A DNA stretch of 64,000 nucleotides from Alphaproteobacteria bacterium (lineage in GTDB: Bacteria > Pseudomonadota > Alphaproteobacteria > RF32 > CAG-239): the NCBI GenBank assembly GCA_900769705.1, contig CAAGHP010000017.1, forward strand, positions 79,645 to 143,644, given 5' to 3'. A program made the translations under genes and the position numbers. A model generated the notes under the pieces. That model saw nothing but the letters and a program-made list of their open reading frames with translations, had not been told where the DNA came from and made no database searches. Shown in pieces: positions 23,890 through 31,578 of this stretch (its first letter is position 1; the number at the start of each line of letters is the position of its first letter).

Positions 23890-23919
23890 TGCAGCCTATT
23901 CCTTATCTGTCAGTTAAAA

Positions 23920-24363
23920 TCAATTTACTTTGCGAAATTCATCATAAATGTCGATAAAGTCTTTAATTTTAGTATTGGCAGTTTCCATCGATTCGTTGCA
24001 GATTTTTGAATACATCAGGCGAATCAGTTCGGCTTTGTCATGAGGAGACATTTTTGCTTCGCGTCTGTCCAGCCAAGCCTCAATATTTTCAATAACCAAG
24101 CACAAAATATCTTGGTTTACAATCGGTGAAAAACCTGAAGAAACTTTTAATGGCAAATCTGTGAGTTCCTGTTCATCTACTTTTAGCAGTCTGGCAAGCT
24201 TTTGGCGCTCTACTTCTCCAAGGCGTCGTGGCGAACCGTTTTTGATAAATTGCTGAATATAAGCAATGTTTTTGCCAATGCTTAATGAAACTTTAGCAAA
24301 ATTCAAACCGCGCTCGCTGATTAAACGAGCAATTTTTTTTCTAATTTCTTCTGTATCTTCCAT
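23920..24363 (-). CDS. Phage regulator with XRE-type helix-turn-helix
   Basis: 147-aa DNA-binding protein with an N-terminal Cro/CI-like helix-turn-helix (about residues 8-65: IARLISERGLNFAKVSLSIG, then IAYIQQFIKNG). A C-terminal helical domain follows and probably mediates oligomerisation. It has no LexA-type peptidase motif, so induction would not be by RecA-assisted self-cleavage. It is divergent from the 24483 gene, and the 120 bases between them hold promoter-like and operator-like repeats. The likely role is prophage repressor. Confidence 0.8.
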   Translation of the reverse strand: MEDTEEIRKKIARLISERGLNFAKVSLSIGKNIAYIQQFIKNGSPRRLGEVERQKLARLLKVDEQELTDLPLKVSSGFSPIVNQDILCLVIENIEAWLDRREAKMSPHDKAELIRLMYSKICNESMETANTKIKDFIDIYDEFRKVN

Positions 24364-24482
24364 TTTTCCACCTCTCCACCTCTCTTTTTATTATATAATA
24401 TATATCTTACAAAGTAAAACGATATTTTTCTTATTGACTTTATAATATTTATCTTATATTTTTAAGAAAAATGGAGGATGAA
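24364..24482. promoter_or_regulatory. Divergent promoter/operator region of the prophage
   Basis: A/T-rich. It contains TTGACT (24434-24439) with TATATT-like -10 sequences near 24455-24462 for the rightward gene. The inverted repeat TTTTTCTTA (24425-24433) / TAAGAAAAA (24463-24471) and repeats of ATATNTATCTTA are candidate operator sites for the regulator. Confidence 0.5.
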
Positions 24483-24977
24483 ATGATAGATGAAGAATAT
24501 ATATCTAAAGAAGAAGCCTTAAAAAAAGGCTATAGAAGACGCCGCGGAGGAGGACTGTATAAACCGTCAGTATTAGAAAAATACTTAGAAAACGGTGACT
24601 TAGAGCTGCAAAACAGTCCGTTTAGCGCCGAAGACCGTAAACGAGCCGGAGAACATTTGGCAAAAGATTTTTATTTAGGAAATTATAATAAACTGCAATC
24701 TGTTTCATTACTGAAAATAGCTTCCAGAAATAACGGTAGAGACGATGCGCTTATTTATAAAGAAGCTTATTTGAAGGCGATAAAGCGCATTCCAAATGAA
24801 TTTTGGCCGGCAGTGCGAATCGTCTGTATAGAAGATAAAGAATTAAAAGCAGATAAGAATATTATACCACACAGCCTGCGGAGCAAACAAATTGTTTTTC
24901 ACTTAAAATCATTGCTGGTACTGGGATTGGAGCGATTAGTAAAATATTATTTGCAAAAAAATGAAAAAAGTGCTTGA
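24483..24977 (+). CDS. Phage hypothetical protein next to the regulator
   Basis: 164-aa soluble, basic protein (MIDEEYISKEEALKKGYRRR start). No family recognised. The position, first rightward gene opposite the repressor, suggests an early regulatory or packaging-related role. The ATG at 24483 is chosen because GGAGG lies 5 bases upstream; a start at 24471 would have no ribosome site. Confidence 0.7.
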   Translation: MIDEEYISKEEALKKGYRRRRGGGLYKPSVLEKYLENGDLELQNSPFSAEDRKRAGEHLAKDFYLGNYNKLQSVSLLKIASRNNGRDDALIYKEAYLKAIKRIPNEFWPAVRIVCIEDKELKADKNIIPHSLRSKQIVFHLKSLLVLGLERLVKYYLQKNEKSA

Positions 24978-25002
24978 CATTAGGTTACCAGTATGCTAAT
25001 AA
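24974..25002 (+). promoter_or_regulatory. Promoter of the GroES-like gene
   Basis: TTGACA (24974-24979), 17-nt spacer, TAATAA (24997-25002). The -35 overlaps the stop region of the preceding gene. Confidence 0.7.
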
Positions 25003-25047
25003 AATTATTATGATGTAAAATTGTATTCATATAAAACTTACATTCAA

Positions 25048-25093
25048 AGAGATTAAGCATAGAATCAAAATTTGCTTAGTCTCTATTTTTTTT
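25048..25093 (+). terminator. Leader terminator before the GroES-like gene
   Basis: AGAGATTAAGCA (25048-25059) with TGCTTAGTCTCT (25073-25084; one G-U), then eight T. It lies about 40 nt after the predicted start site and just before the SD of the 25108 gene, so it acts as an attenuator or needs antitermination. Confidence 0.8.
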
Positions 25094-25107
25094 GAGGAAA
25101 TATAAAT

Positions 25108-25353
25108 ATGTTAAAAGCTATTGAAGACAGGCTTATTATAAAGCCTGATAGACTTTTGCCGTCTGGATTGATTGGAATAGATGTTGAAAAAAACATTGTT
25201 AATCAAGGTGTTGTACAAAGTATTGGCGATAAGGTAAGCTTGGCTGAAATAGGAGACCATGTTGTTTTTCATCGTTTTGACGAACTGCCTTTGCCACAGG
25301 ATGATTTAGTTGTCATCAGAGAAAAAAGCCTGTTAGGTAAATTCTCTAAATAA
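25108..25353 (+). CDS. Phage GroES-like co-chaperonin
   Basis: 81-aa Cpn10-fold protein. The opening IEDRLIIKPDR, the glycine motif QGVVQSIGDKV, GDHVVFHRFDE, and the end LVVIREKSLLG match GroES. A short mobile loop SGLIGIDVEKN carries a hydrophobic patch like the IVL of GroES that docks on GroEL. It is shorter than host GroES (about 95 aa). By analogy with phage T4 gp31 it may redirect host GroEL to fold the capsid protein. It has its own promoter and leader terminator, and a GAGG site. Confidence 0.75.
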   Translation: MLKAIEDRLIIKPDRLLPSGLIGIDVEKNIVNQGVVQSIGDKVSLAEIGDHVVFHRFDELPLPQDDLVVIREKSLLGKFSK

Positions 25354-25372
25354 TTAAAAAAAATTTAATTTT

Positions 25373-25402
25373 ACAGACCGTGCATTTTGCCGGTCTGTTT
25401 TT
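25373..25402 (+). terminator. Terminator between GroES-like and portal genes
   Basis: ACAGACCG (25373-25380) with CGGTCTGT (25391-25398) and five T. It precedes the portal SD by a few bases, so portal expression needs read-through or antitermination. Confidence 0.8.
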
Positions 25403-25417
25403 ATATGGGAGAAAAAT

Positions 25418-27160
25418 ATGGAAAATCAAACTAATAACGAACTATACAAGGAGTGGCTTGCTAAAATTCGCTCAGCAGAAAAAACTTATGAAGATTATTA
25501 TGAATTGGTTGAAGAAATTCGCAAATATTATCGTAATGATCATAAAAGAAACAAACAGAATATTTTTTGGTCATCGATAGAAACTTTAAAACCGTTTTTA
25601 TATTTTAGACAGCCGCAGCCTTTTATCATCAGAGCCAACAAAAAAGCCGATGAGGTAGAAAATTTGGCTTGCCGGATTTTGGAAAAAGCGCTGGACTGGG
25701 ATATGAAGCAATTTGATTTTGACAGCGTGGTTAAATATGCCCGCAACGATTTTTTGCTTTCAGGAATGGGTATTTTGTGGGAGCAATATCAGTCAAGCTT
25801 CAAATATATCGGCGATATAATACTCAAAGATAAAGAGCAGGTAACCACGCAATATGTTAATCCTACCTCGTTTTTAGCCGATGTTGACAAAGTAAATGTT
25901 TGGGAAGATGTTGAATGGATTGCCCGCAAAACCTATATGAACACCGATGAAATTTATGACAATTTCGGTGCTGATGCCGCTAATTATTTATGGCAGCATA
26001 ACTTTATGGATAAAAGCATCTCGGTTTATGAGATTTGGGATAAAAAAACACGGCGAATTTATTTTCTCAGCCCCGAATATCCTGACAGATTTTTACGCAT
26101 AAATGAAGATACTTTGCATCTGAGCGGATTTTTCCCATGTCCAAAGCCGATTATGGCGACTTTGAGCAATGACGGAATTGTTCCGGTACCTGATTATGTG
26201 GAAATCAAAAGCCTGCTAGATGAACTTGATGGAGTCAACAGCCGTATGCGTTTGACTATGCAGGCGCTAAAAGTTTCGGGCTGTTATGACAATTCTTTTC
26301 CTGAGCTTGCCAATATTTTGGATAAAGACGTTACTTTAATTGCCTTAAATGATTTTGATAAACTTAAAGATGCCGGCGGTATTCGTGGAATTATCGACTT
26401 TGCGCCGATTGAACAATATATCAGCACGTTGCAGGTTTTGGCTGAACGCCGTAAAGTTTTGATAGATTCCATTTATGAAGTAACCGGTGTCAGCGATATT
26501 ATGCGCGGTTCATCAAATGCACAGGATACGGCGACAGCGGTTCTTAAAAAAACGAATTTCGGTACTTTGCGCAATCAAGATAGACAAAACGATATGCAAC
26601 GTTTTTTGAAAGACTTGTTGCGTATCAAGGCAGAAATTATCTGCGAACAGTTTTCTCCGGATACTTTGGCTGCTTTTTTATCGGCTGAAACAATAAAAAA
26701 TCCGGAAGCGGTTAAAAAAGCCGTTGATTTGCTCAAAACTCACAAATTGCGTGATATGGTAATAGATTTGGAAACCGACGGCAGCTTTGATATTGATAAG
26801 CAAGAAGAAAATATTCTGAATGTTTTGACACATATTCATGAAATGGTTGCTCAGGCCTTTGGCATTGTTTCTCAGCAGCCGGCGCTTTTGCCATTATATC
26901 GGCAAATGATTGAATCGGCTGCGGCAACTTTGACTAATGCCCGTCAGTTTGAAAGTGTTTTAGACGAGGCGTTTGAAAAAATAAGCGCCGAATTAAACGT
27001 TCCGGAGAAGCCGATTCAGCCGGCCGAAGACAAAATGCTGGCTTTGCAGAATCAAAAAATACAGCAGGATTTTGCCATTAAACAGGAACAAAATCAAATA
27101 AAGCGTGATGAGCTGAATTTGAAAAAAATCACAGAACTTAACAAGATTACAGATAAATAA
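25418..27160 (+). CDS. Phage portal protein (P22-like)
   Basis: 580-aa portal subunit forming the dodecameric DNA channel at the capsid vertex. The N-terminus (KYYRNDHKRNKQNIFWSSIE), the wing and clip regions (FLADVDKVNVWEDVEWIARK), and a C-terminal coiled coil (about 520-580) fit podovirus P22-type portals. A GGGAG site precedes the ATG. Unusually, it is followed by tail genes and lies 6 kb upstream of the terminase, not directly after it. Confidence 0.85.
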   Translation: MENQTNNELYKEWLAKIRSAEKTYEDYYELVEEIRKYYRNDHKRNKQNIFWSSIETLKPFLYFRQPQPFIIRANKKADEVENLACRILEKALDWDMKQFDFDSVVKYARNDFLLSGMGILWEQYQSSFKYIGDIILKDKEQVTTQYVNPTSFLADVDKVNVWEDVEWIARKTYMNTDEIYDNFGADAANYLWQHNFMDKSISVYEIWDKKTRRIYFLSPEYPDRFLRINEDTLHLSGFFPCPKPIMATLSNDGIVPVPDYVEIKSLLDELDGVNSRMRLTMQALKVSGCYDNSFPELANILDKDVTLIALNDFDKLKDAGGIRGIIDFAPIEQYISTLQVLAERRKVLIDSIYEVTGVSDIMRGSSNAQDTATAVLKKTNFGTLRNQDRQNDMQRFLKDLLRIKAEIICEQFSPDTLAAFLSAETIKNPEAVKKAVDLLKTHKLRDMVIDLETDGSFDIDKQEENILNVLTHIHEMVAQAFGIVSQQPALLPLYRQMIESAAATLTNARQFESVLDEAFEKISAELNVPEKPIQPAEDKMLALQNQKIQQDFAIKQEQNQIKRDELNLKKITELNKITDK

Positions 27161-27172
27161 AGGAGAATAGAT

Positions 27173-27937
27173 ATGCCATTTGACAGTAACGGGTTGTTTA
27201 CCCGCATGCATAATTGGGAAGACGATAGAAAAAATGACATAGATATTGTGTCGGATAGACATGATGAAGAAGATGATAACTTTGCCGATGGTTTGAGCGA
27301 ATGCTTTTTGAAGGACGGACGGGTGTCAATGAAAGGAATTTTGAAAATGGGAGGTTTTCAGATTCGTAATTTGGCCAAAGGAGCGCAAGATACAGATGCT
27401 GTCAATAAAAGTCAGCTGGATGCCGATTCTAAATTGTTGAAAACTCTGATTAACAAAGCATTTTGCGTAGGTGATATTAAAGCTTCGGTGCAAAAGACCA
27501 ATCACAATAACTGGTTTTTGTGCAACGGGCAGGCTGTCAGCCGGACAAATTATGCCGAATTGTTTGCATTGATAGGTACAAGTTTTGGCGCCGGTGATGG
27601 TTCCAAAACCTTTAACCTGCCTGATTATCGCGGTAAGTTTCTGCGCGGTTTGGGCAAAGATTCCGCAAAAGATATGCAAACTACGCAGGCTGAGGGATTG
27701 CCCAATATTAAAGGACAAACCCAAGCTCAGGACGGATATTTGCGCAGTCCTGCCGCATTCGGCGCTTTTCAGGCCGCGGTGACAGCCGGTTCGGCTCGTT
27801 CAGGCGATGGCGGCACCAGTGCGGCTTATTTTACGTTTGACGCTGGACGCTTTAATTCTGTTTATGGAGCCAGCGAACATGTGACGCCGATAAATCAAGC
27901 CGTCAACTATTTTATAAAAGTTAAAAAGGAGGAATAG
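27173..27937 (+). CDS. Phage tail collar-domain protein
   Basis: 254-aa structural protein. The N-terminal region (residues 1-85) ends in a NLAKGAQDTDAVNKSQLD segment typical of tail fibre necks. The C-terminal phage tail collar domain (about 100-250) has WFLCNGQAVSRTNYAELFAL, GDGSKTFNLPDYRGKFLRG and the closing NQAVNYFIKVKK. Likely a receptor-binding fibre or knob. AGGAG site upstream; 12 bases after the portal gene, in the same transcript. Confidence 0.85.
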   Translation: MPFDSNGLFTRMHNWEDDRKNDIDIVSDRHDEEDDNFADGLSECFLKDGRVSMKGILKMGGFQIRNLAKGAQDTDAVNKSQLDADSKLLKTLINKAFCVGDIKASVQKTNHNNWFLCNGQAVSRTNYAELFALIGTSFGAGDGSKTFNLPDYRGKFLRGLGKDSAKDMQTTQAEGLPNIKGQTQAQDGYLRSPAAFGAFQAAVTAGSARSGDGGTSAAYFTFDAGRFNSVYGASEHVTPINQAVNYFIKVKKEE

Positions 27938-27938
27938 C

Positions 27939-28298
27939 ATGACCGGAAGAATTTTAGCTAATGTCAATGTGATAGAAGTTCGTCAGGGTGATACTTTTAA
28001 TATCAAGCTTAAATTTAATCCGCAGAACAAAAAAATAAATTTGCAGAATTTAAAAATTGCGATGCAGGTTAGACAAACGGCTGATGATGCGCTGGTTTTT
28101 GAAAAACAAGCAGAGGTAGTCGACAGTTTGGCTGCGGTTTATCTGTTGCAGCTTAGTCCGGCCGAAACTTCAATACCGGTTGGAAATTACAAAACAGATA
28201 TTCAGGTAATTTTTGCCAACGGTGATGTAAATACGGTTTTTCCGCAGGATGTGGCAAAAATCGGAACTTTTCGAGTAACCAATCAAGTGACAAAGTGA
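27939..28298 (+). CDS. Phage structural protein, probably beta-sandwich
   Basis: 119-aa protein rich in beta-strand patterns (IEVRQGDTFNIKLKF start, GNYKTDIQVIFANGDV, GTFRVTNQVTK end). It resembles small baseplate or fibre-adaptor proteins with an immunoglobulin-like fold; the exact family was not recognised. One base after the collar gene, with AGGAGG upstream, and directly before the long fibre gene, so it probably serves the tail fibre. Confidence 0.65.
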   Translation: MTGRILANVNVIEVRQGDTFNIKLKFNPQNKKINLQNLKIAMQVRQTADDALVFEKQAEVVDSLAAVYLLQLSPAETSIPVGNYKTDIQVIFANGDVNTVFPQDVAKIGTFRVTNQVTK

Positions 28299-28305
28299 GG
28301 TGGAA

Positions 28306-29829
28306 ATGCAAGAAAATATGGTCATAAATTTAGTTGATTCGCAGTCAATAGAAGTTTATTGGCAGGACGAAGTTGTTTTGGATTTGGATGTTGAGTTGAT
28401 GTATATAAAATCCGGACAGGATGAAATTAAACATTATGTGCTGAATGTTTCTATGCCGGAAATAGAGGCTTTTACGGCAAAAAATATGACAAGCTACGCC
28501 TTGCGGGCCGAAAATGCCGCAAAATCGGCGGAAAGTTCAAAAACAGCGGCTGCAGTGAGTGAAAAAAATGCGTCAACCTGCAGCAATTCGGCTCAAGCCG
28601 GTGCCGCCAATGCGGCAAACAGTGCGGCAACGGCATCAAAACAGGCAACTGCAGCCGCTTCGAGTGCTTCGGCCGCATCGGCAAGTGCATCAAAATCGGC
28701 GGCGAGCGCAAACACAGCTTCAGGCAAAGCCGCCGCAGCAGCCTCAAGTGCATCTTCAGCTGCAACCAGTGCATCAGCTGCATCATCCAGCGCTACAGAC
28801 GCCGCCGCCAGTGCCAAAAGCGCGGCCGCCAGCGCAGCTAATATTCAGGACAGCAACTTGCTGCACAAAACCGGCAATGAAGTCAAGTCAGGAACATTAA
28901 CCGCCGCGCAGTTTATGGCAATCAGCAATGCGGCGGATTCTTCGCTTTATCAAAAACACAGCGGCTTTACGGCCGGTGTTAAACCGGCCGCCGCGCAAAT
29001 GAGGAGTTTCCGGATTATAGACAGCGGCAATAAAATTTTGGGTGATATGCGCTGTCAGCTGGGAGCGGATGGTACGGTGCACAATATGCTTTTGGCGCGC
29101 AATTATAAAACCGACGGAACTGTTGTTGATGCGGTTGTCGGCAGTCATGTTACGGGCGAAGGCAAGGCTTATACTACCGTGATGACGCCGATTGGAGTTA
29201 CGGCGTCAGAAGCCGTTAATGTGGCGTATGCCGATGCTAAATATGCAAAGCTGTCGGCTACAAACGTTTTTACTAATTCAAGCAGCGACTGTCGGGCTTT
29301 GTTTAAAACCACCAAATATGCGGTTGGCAATAAGCCCACGGAAAATAACTTTTTCGGCTTTTCGGCTCGAGATAAAAATATGGAGGAATACGGAACTGTT
29401 TATTCTGCTATGCTGACAACCGGTTTTATTAAATCGGCGCTTTGGGTAAGAGGTATTAAAAATGTGCCGCATGAAATCAGCATTAACGTTGACAGTACCG
29501 ATAATGTGATAACAGCTTGTCCGGCCGGAGAAAACGTCAATTCTATTGTAACAACGCTTTTGAAGTCAGATACGGCATGCAAATTGGGCAACAAATTTTT
29601 GGTGCAGTTCGGGCAAATTGATACTTCAAAAGGTTCGGCAGTGGTTTTTGATACGCCTTACAAAAACACTTCATATGTGGTGTTTGCCGCAGCAACTGCC
29701 GGAGCAGCCGACTTGAACAGTCCGGTTGATATAGTCGTGAACTCCAAGCTGAAAACGACTACCGGATTCAGTCTTGTTTCCAGCCGTGTGGCTTTTTTGG
29801 ATTGGGTAGCCGTAGGCTATGCCGCTTAA
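28306..29829 (+). CDS. Phage tail fibre with Ala/Ser-rich stalk
   Basis: 507-aa fibre. The N-terminal virion-attachment domain spans about residues 1-65. A low-complexity Ala/Ser-rich stalk of heptad-like repeats (AAKSAESSKTAAAVSEKNAS, then many ASASAS/AAASSA units; about 65-185) is typical of trimeric fibres. The C-terminal globular part is receptor-binding (about 190-507, ending FLDWVAVGYAA). The ATG at 28306 is preferred over a GTG 6 bases upstream because GAGGTGG then sits at SD distance. Confidence 0.85.
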   Translation: MQENMVINLVDSQSIEVYWQDEVVLDLDVELMYIKSGQDEIKHYVLNVSMPEIEAFTAKNMTSYALRAENAAKSAESSKTAAAVSEKNASTCSNSAQAGAANAANSAATASKQATAAASSASAASASASKSAASANTASGKAAAAASSASSAATSASAASSSATDAAASAKSAAASAANIQDSNLLHKTGNEVKSGTLTAAQFMAISNAADSSLYQKHSGFTAGVKPAAAQMRSFRIIDSGNKILGDMRCQLGADGTVHNMLLARNYKTDGTVVDAVVGSHVTGEGKAYTTVMTPIGVTASEAVNVAYADAKYAKLSATNVFTNSSSDCRALFKTTKYAVGNKPTENNFFGFSARDKNMEEYGTVYSAMLTTGFIKSALWVRGIKNVPHEISINVDSTDNVITACPAGENVNSIVTTLLKSDTACKLGNKFLVQFGQIDTSKGSAVVFDTPYKNTSYVVFAAATAGAADLNSPVDIVVNSKLKTTTGFSLVSSRVAFLDWVAVGYAA

Positions 29830-29845
29830 TATAAAGGAGAAAATA

Positions 29846-30307
29846 ATGGAAGAAAATGAGTTAAATACAGAAACCGCTCAGCCGTTTGTTAAAGAATGGC
29901 TTGATAACGGAGCGGAAATCAGCGAGGGATTCAGACTTTATTTAGAAAACGGAGAATGGAACCCTAAAATTTATGCGCGGATGGTAAAATATTGCCGGCA
30001 AAACGGCTGTCAGATTGCCGATATGCGTCCGGAATATTTTGAAGTTACCGCCGGAGCTGAGGAAACAGCCGCCGAAAAAGCAGCCAAAGTTAGGGCTAAA
30101 CGCGATAAATATTTGGAGGAGACGCTGGCTAAAGCTGACAGATACGAAAAACAGCTGGCCGCAGATTTGCCGCCGACCGACAGCGCCGAAACCTATCGGC
30201 AATGTCTGCTGTATTTGGAATATTTGCGCAACATTCCGGAAGAAATCGGTTTTCCTGATGTTGAAGTTTTGGATTTCGAAAGCTGGAAAGCAAAGTATAA
30301 TGACTGA
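29846..30307 (+). CDS. Tail fibre assembly / tail assembly chaperone-like protein
   Basis: 153-aa protein. The C-terminal half, with AKVRAKRDKYLEETLAKADR, YRQCLLYLEYLRNIPEEIGF and the closing Trp, matches the pattern of phage tail assembly chaperones (RDxLLxxTD...YRxxLRDIPxQ). It probably helps fold or trimerise the fibre encoded just upstream. The start at 29846 has AAAGGAG; frames starting earlier would overlap the fibre gene without a ribosome site. Confidence 0.75.
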   Translation: MEENELNTETAQPFVKEWLDNGAEISEGFRLYLENGEWNPKIYARMVKYCRQNGCQIADMRPEYFEVTAGAEETAAEKAAKVRAKRDKYLEETLAKADRYEKQLAADLPPTDSAETYRQCLLYLEYLRNIPEEIGFPDVEVLDFESWKAKYND

Positions 30308-30537
30308 CTATCCAAAGGATTAAACAGGTTAAAGATATTTGAAATATCCGTTTCATCATACTAATTCTTTTAATACAAGTATGATAATTTTAAGTATAAG
30401 AACATTATACTTAAAACTTTGATAGTGTTGTTCATCTCATTTCCAGTCAAGAAAATACGGTTGCTGTAACAGCTGTTTTTTTGTATACAGACAAAAACGA
30501 TAATTATCAAATAAAAACAATTTTACATTTAAGAATG
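30308..30537. other. Gene-free stretch between fibre and lysis genes
   Basis: A/T-rich with no gene. It holds the inverted repeat TTTTAAGTATAA / TTATACTTAAAA (about 30390-30415) and a weak hairpin GCTG-TAA-CAGC followed by seven T (30463-30482), probably the terminator of the tail cluster. Confidence 0.5.
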
Positions 30538-30562
30538 CCTTGCGTTTTGCGGGGTCTTTTTT
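30538..30562 (+). terminator. Hairpin and T-run just before the holin gene
   Basis: CCTTGC (30538-30543) with GCGGGG (30549-30554; two G-U pairs) and six T (30557-30562), 20 bases before the holin start. It probably blocks lysis genes until antitermination. Confidence 0.6.
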
Positions 30563-30581
30563 ATGATATTTCAGAGGTTAA

Positions 30582-30875
30582 ATGATATACGACTTAAAAA
30601 CAGTAATGCTTTTTGTGCTGATGGCGATTGCGTCAGCCTATATTCGCTATAGAGGCTTTTTTCAAGCCACCCTGGACGCCGTGCTGGCGTTTTGTATGGG
30701 GTATATTATGTATTTGCTTTTAGATTATGCCGCACTTTCTGGAGCAACCAGAAGCGGTATTTCTTGCGTGGTAATTTTATTTAGCCGGACGCTGTACGAA
30801 TGGGGAAATGAATTTATTAAAACCAAATTATCGACACTGATTGCCGGAAAGGCAGGTAAAAATGAGCGAGAATGA
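30582..30875 (+). CDS. Phage holin
   Basis: 97-aa membrane protein with three hydrophobic segments (about residues 7-24, 28-48 and 55-70) and a charged C-terminal tail (KAGKNERE), the layout of class I holins. Holins time lysis by forming inner-membrane holes that release endolysin. AGAGG site upstream. Its end overlaps the endolysin gene by 14 bases, a standard lysis cassette arrangement. Confidence 0.75.
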   Translation: MIYDLKTVMLFVLMAIASAYIRYRGFFQATLDAVLAFCMGYIMYLLLDYAALSGATRSGISCVVILFSRTLYEWGNEFIKTKLSTLIAGKAGKNERE

Positions 30876-31293
30876 TTTGCAGATTTTGGCCCGAACTTTG
30901 TTCGGCGAAGCGCGCGGCGAGGGTGATGAAGGATTGGAGGCGGTGGCGTGCGTGATTATGAACCGTTATAAATCAGGCAAATGGTTTACCGGTTATGATG
31001 TGCTTAACGGTAAAAAGATTCCGAGTGTGGCGCAGACATGTTTAAAAAAGGCGCAGTTCAGCTGCTGGAATAAAAACGATCCAAACTATAAGCTGCTGTG
31101 TCAAAAAACAATTACGGTTTACGGATTTCAGAAGTGTCTGCAGATTGCGCAAAGAGCTCTGTTAGGGCAATTAGCTGATTTTACCAACGGAGCTTTGTTT
31201 TATCATACCAAGCAGGTTAAGCCAAAGTGGGCTGCCGGTAAAACCCCGTGTTATATTGCAGGCAATCATATTTTTTATAACGATGTGGAATAA
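30862..31293 (+). CDS. SleB-type cell wall hydrolase (endolysin)
   Basis: 143-aa peptidoglycan hydrolase of the Hydrolase_2/SleB family. The conserved ARTLFGEARGEGDEG (residues about 9-23) carries the catalytic Glu, VIMNRYKSG follows, and the closing GALFYHTKQVKP completes the family pattern. No signal peptide, so export needs the upstream holin. The ATG at 30862 is preceded by GGCAGG. Fits phage lysis; no spanin gene follows. Confidence 0.88.
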   Translation: MSENDLQILARTLFGEARGEGDEGLEAVACVIMNRYKSGKWFTGYDVLNGKKIPSVAQTCLKKAQFSCWNKNDPNYKLLCQKTITVYGFQKCLQIAQRALLGQLADFTNGALFYHTKQVKPKWAAGKTPCYIAGNHIFYNDVE

Positions 31294-31302
31294 GGAGGAA
31301 TA

Positions 31303-31578
31303 ATGGCTAAGAAAAAATTAAAAGCATATTCTTTTGCCGAGAGTTTGGAAATGCTTAGTCGTCTGCAGCAGATGGCGGTGGATGAGGGTAATATAAATCT
31401 GGCTCTGAAGGCGGAAGAATTAAAATGTAAAATTGCCGCGATGCAGTCCGATAAAGAGGGTGCGCAGTCGGCGGAAAACTTAACAAAAATATTGGTGGAT
31501 TTTGTAAATGACAAACAGAATGATAGCAAGAATACCGAAAATCTTTGCACCGCTGATGAAGCTGAAACGCCGCTATAA
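31303..31578 (+). CDS. Putative terminase small subunit
   Basis: 91-aa helical, acidic C-terminal protein (SFAESLEMLSRLQQMAVDEG...). The role is inferred from position: it directly precedes and overlaps by 71 bases the large terminase gene, the usual place of the DNA-recognition subunit. No helix-turn-helix could be shown by eye, and it is short for TerS. AAGGAGG site upstream. Confidence 0.5.
   Translation: MAKKKLKAYSFAESLEMLSRLQQMAVDEGNINLALKAEELKCKIAAMQSDKEGAQSAENLTKILVDFVNDKQNDSKNTENLCTADEAETPL

Noticed and set aside
24471..24482. Upstream start for the phage gene at 24483
   Set aside because: It would place the GGAGG ribosome site inside the coding sequence and leave no site of its own.
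28490..28850. Ala/Ser codon repeats as a CRISPR or satellite array
   Set aside because: The repeats are in frame, irregular in length and encode the stalk of a tail fibre. No CRISPR array or cas gene was seen anywhere in the window.
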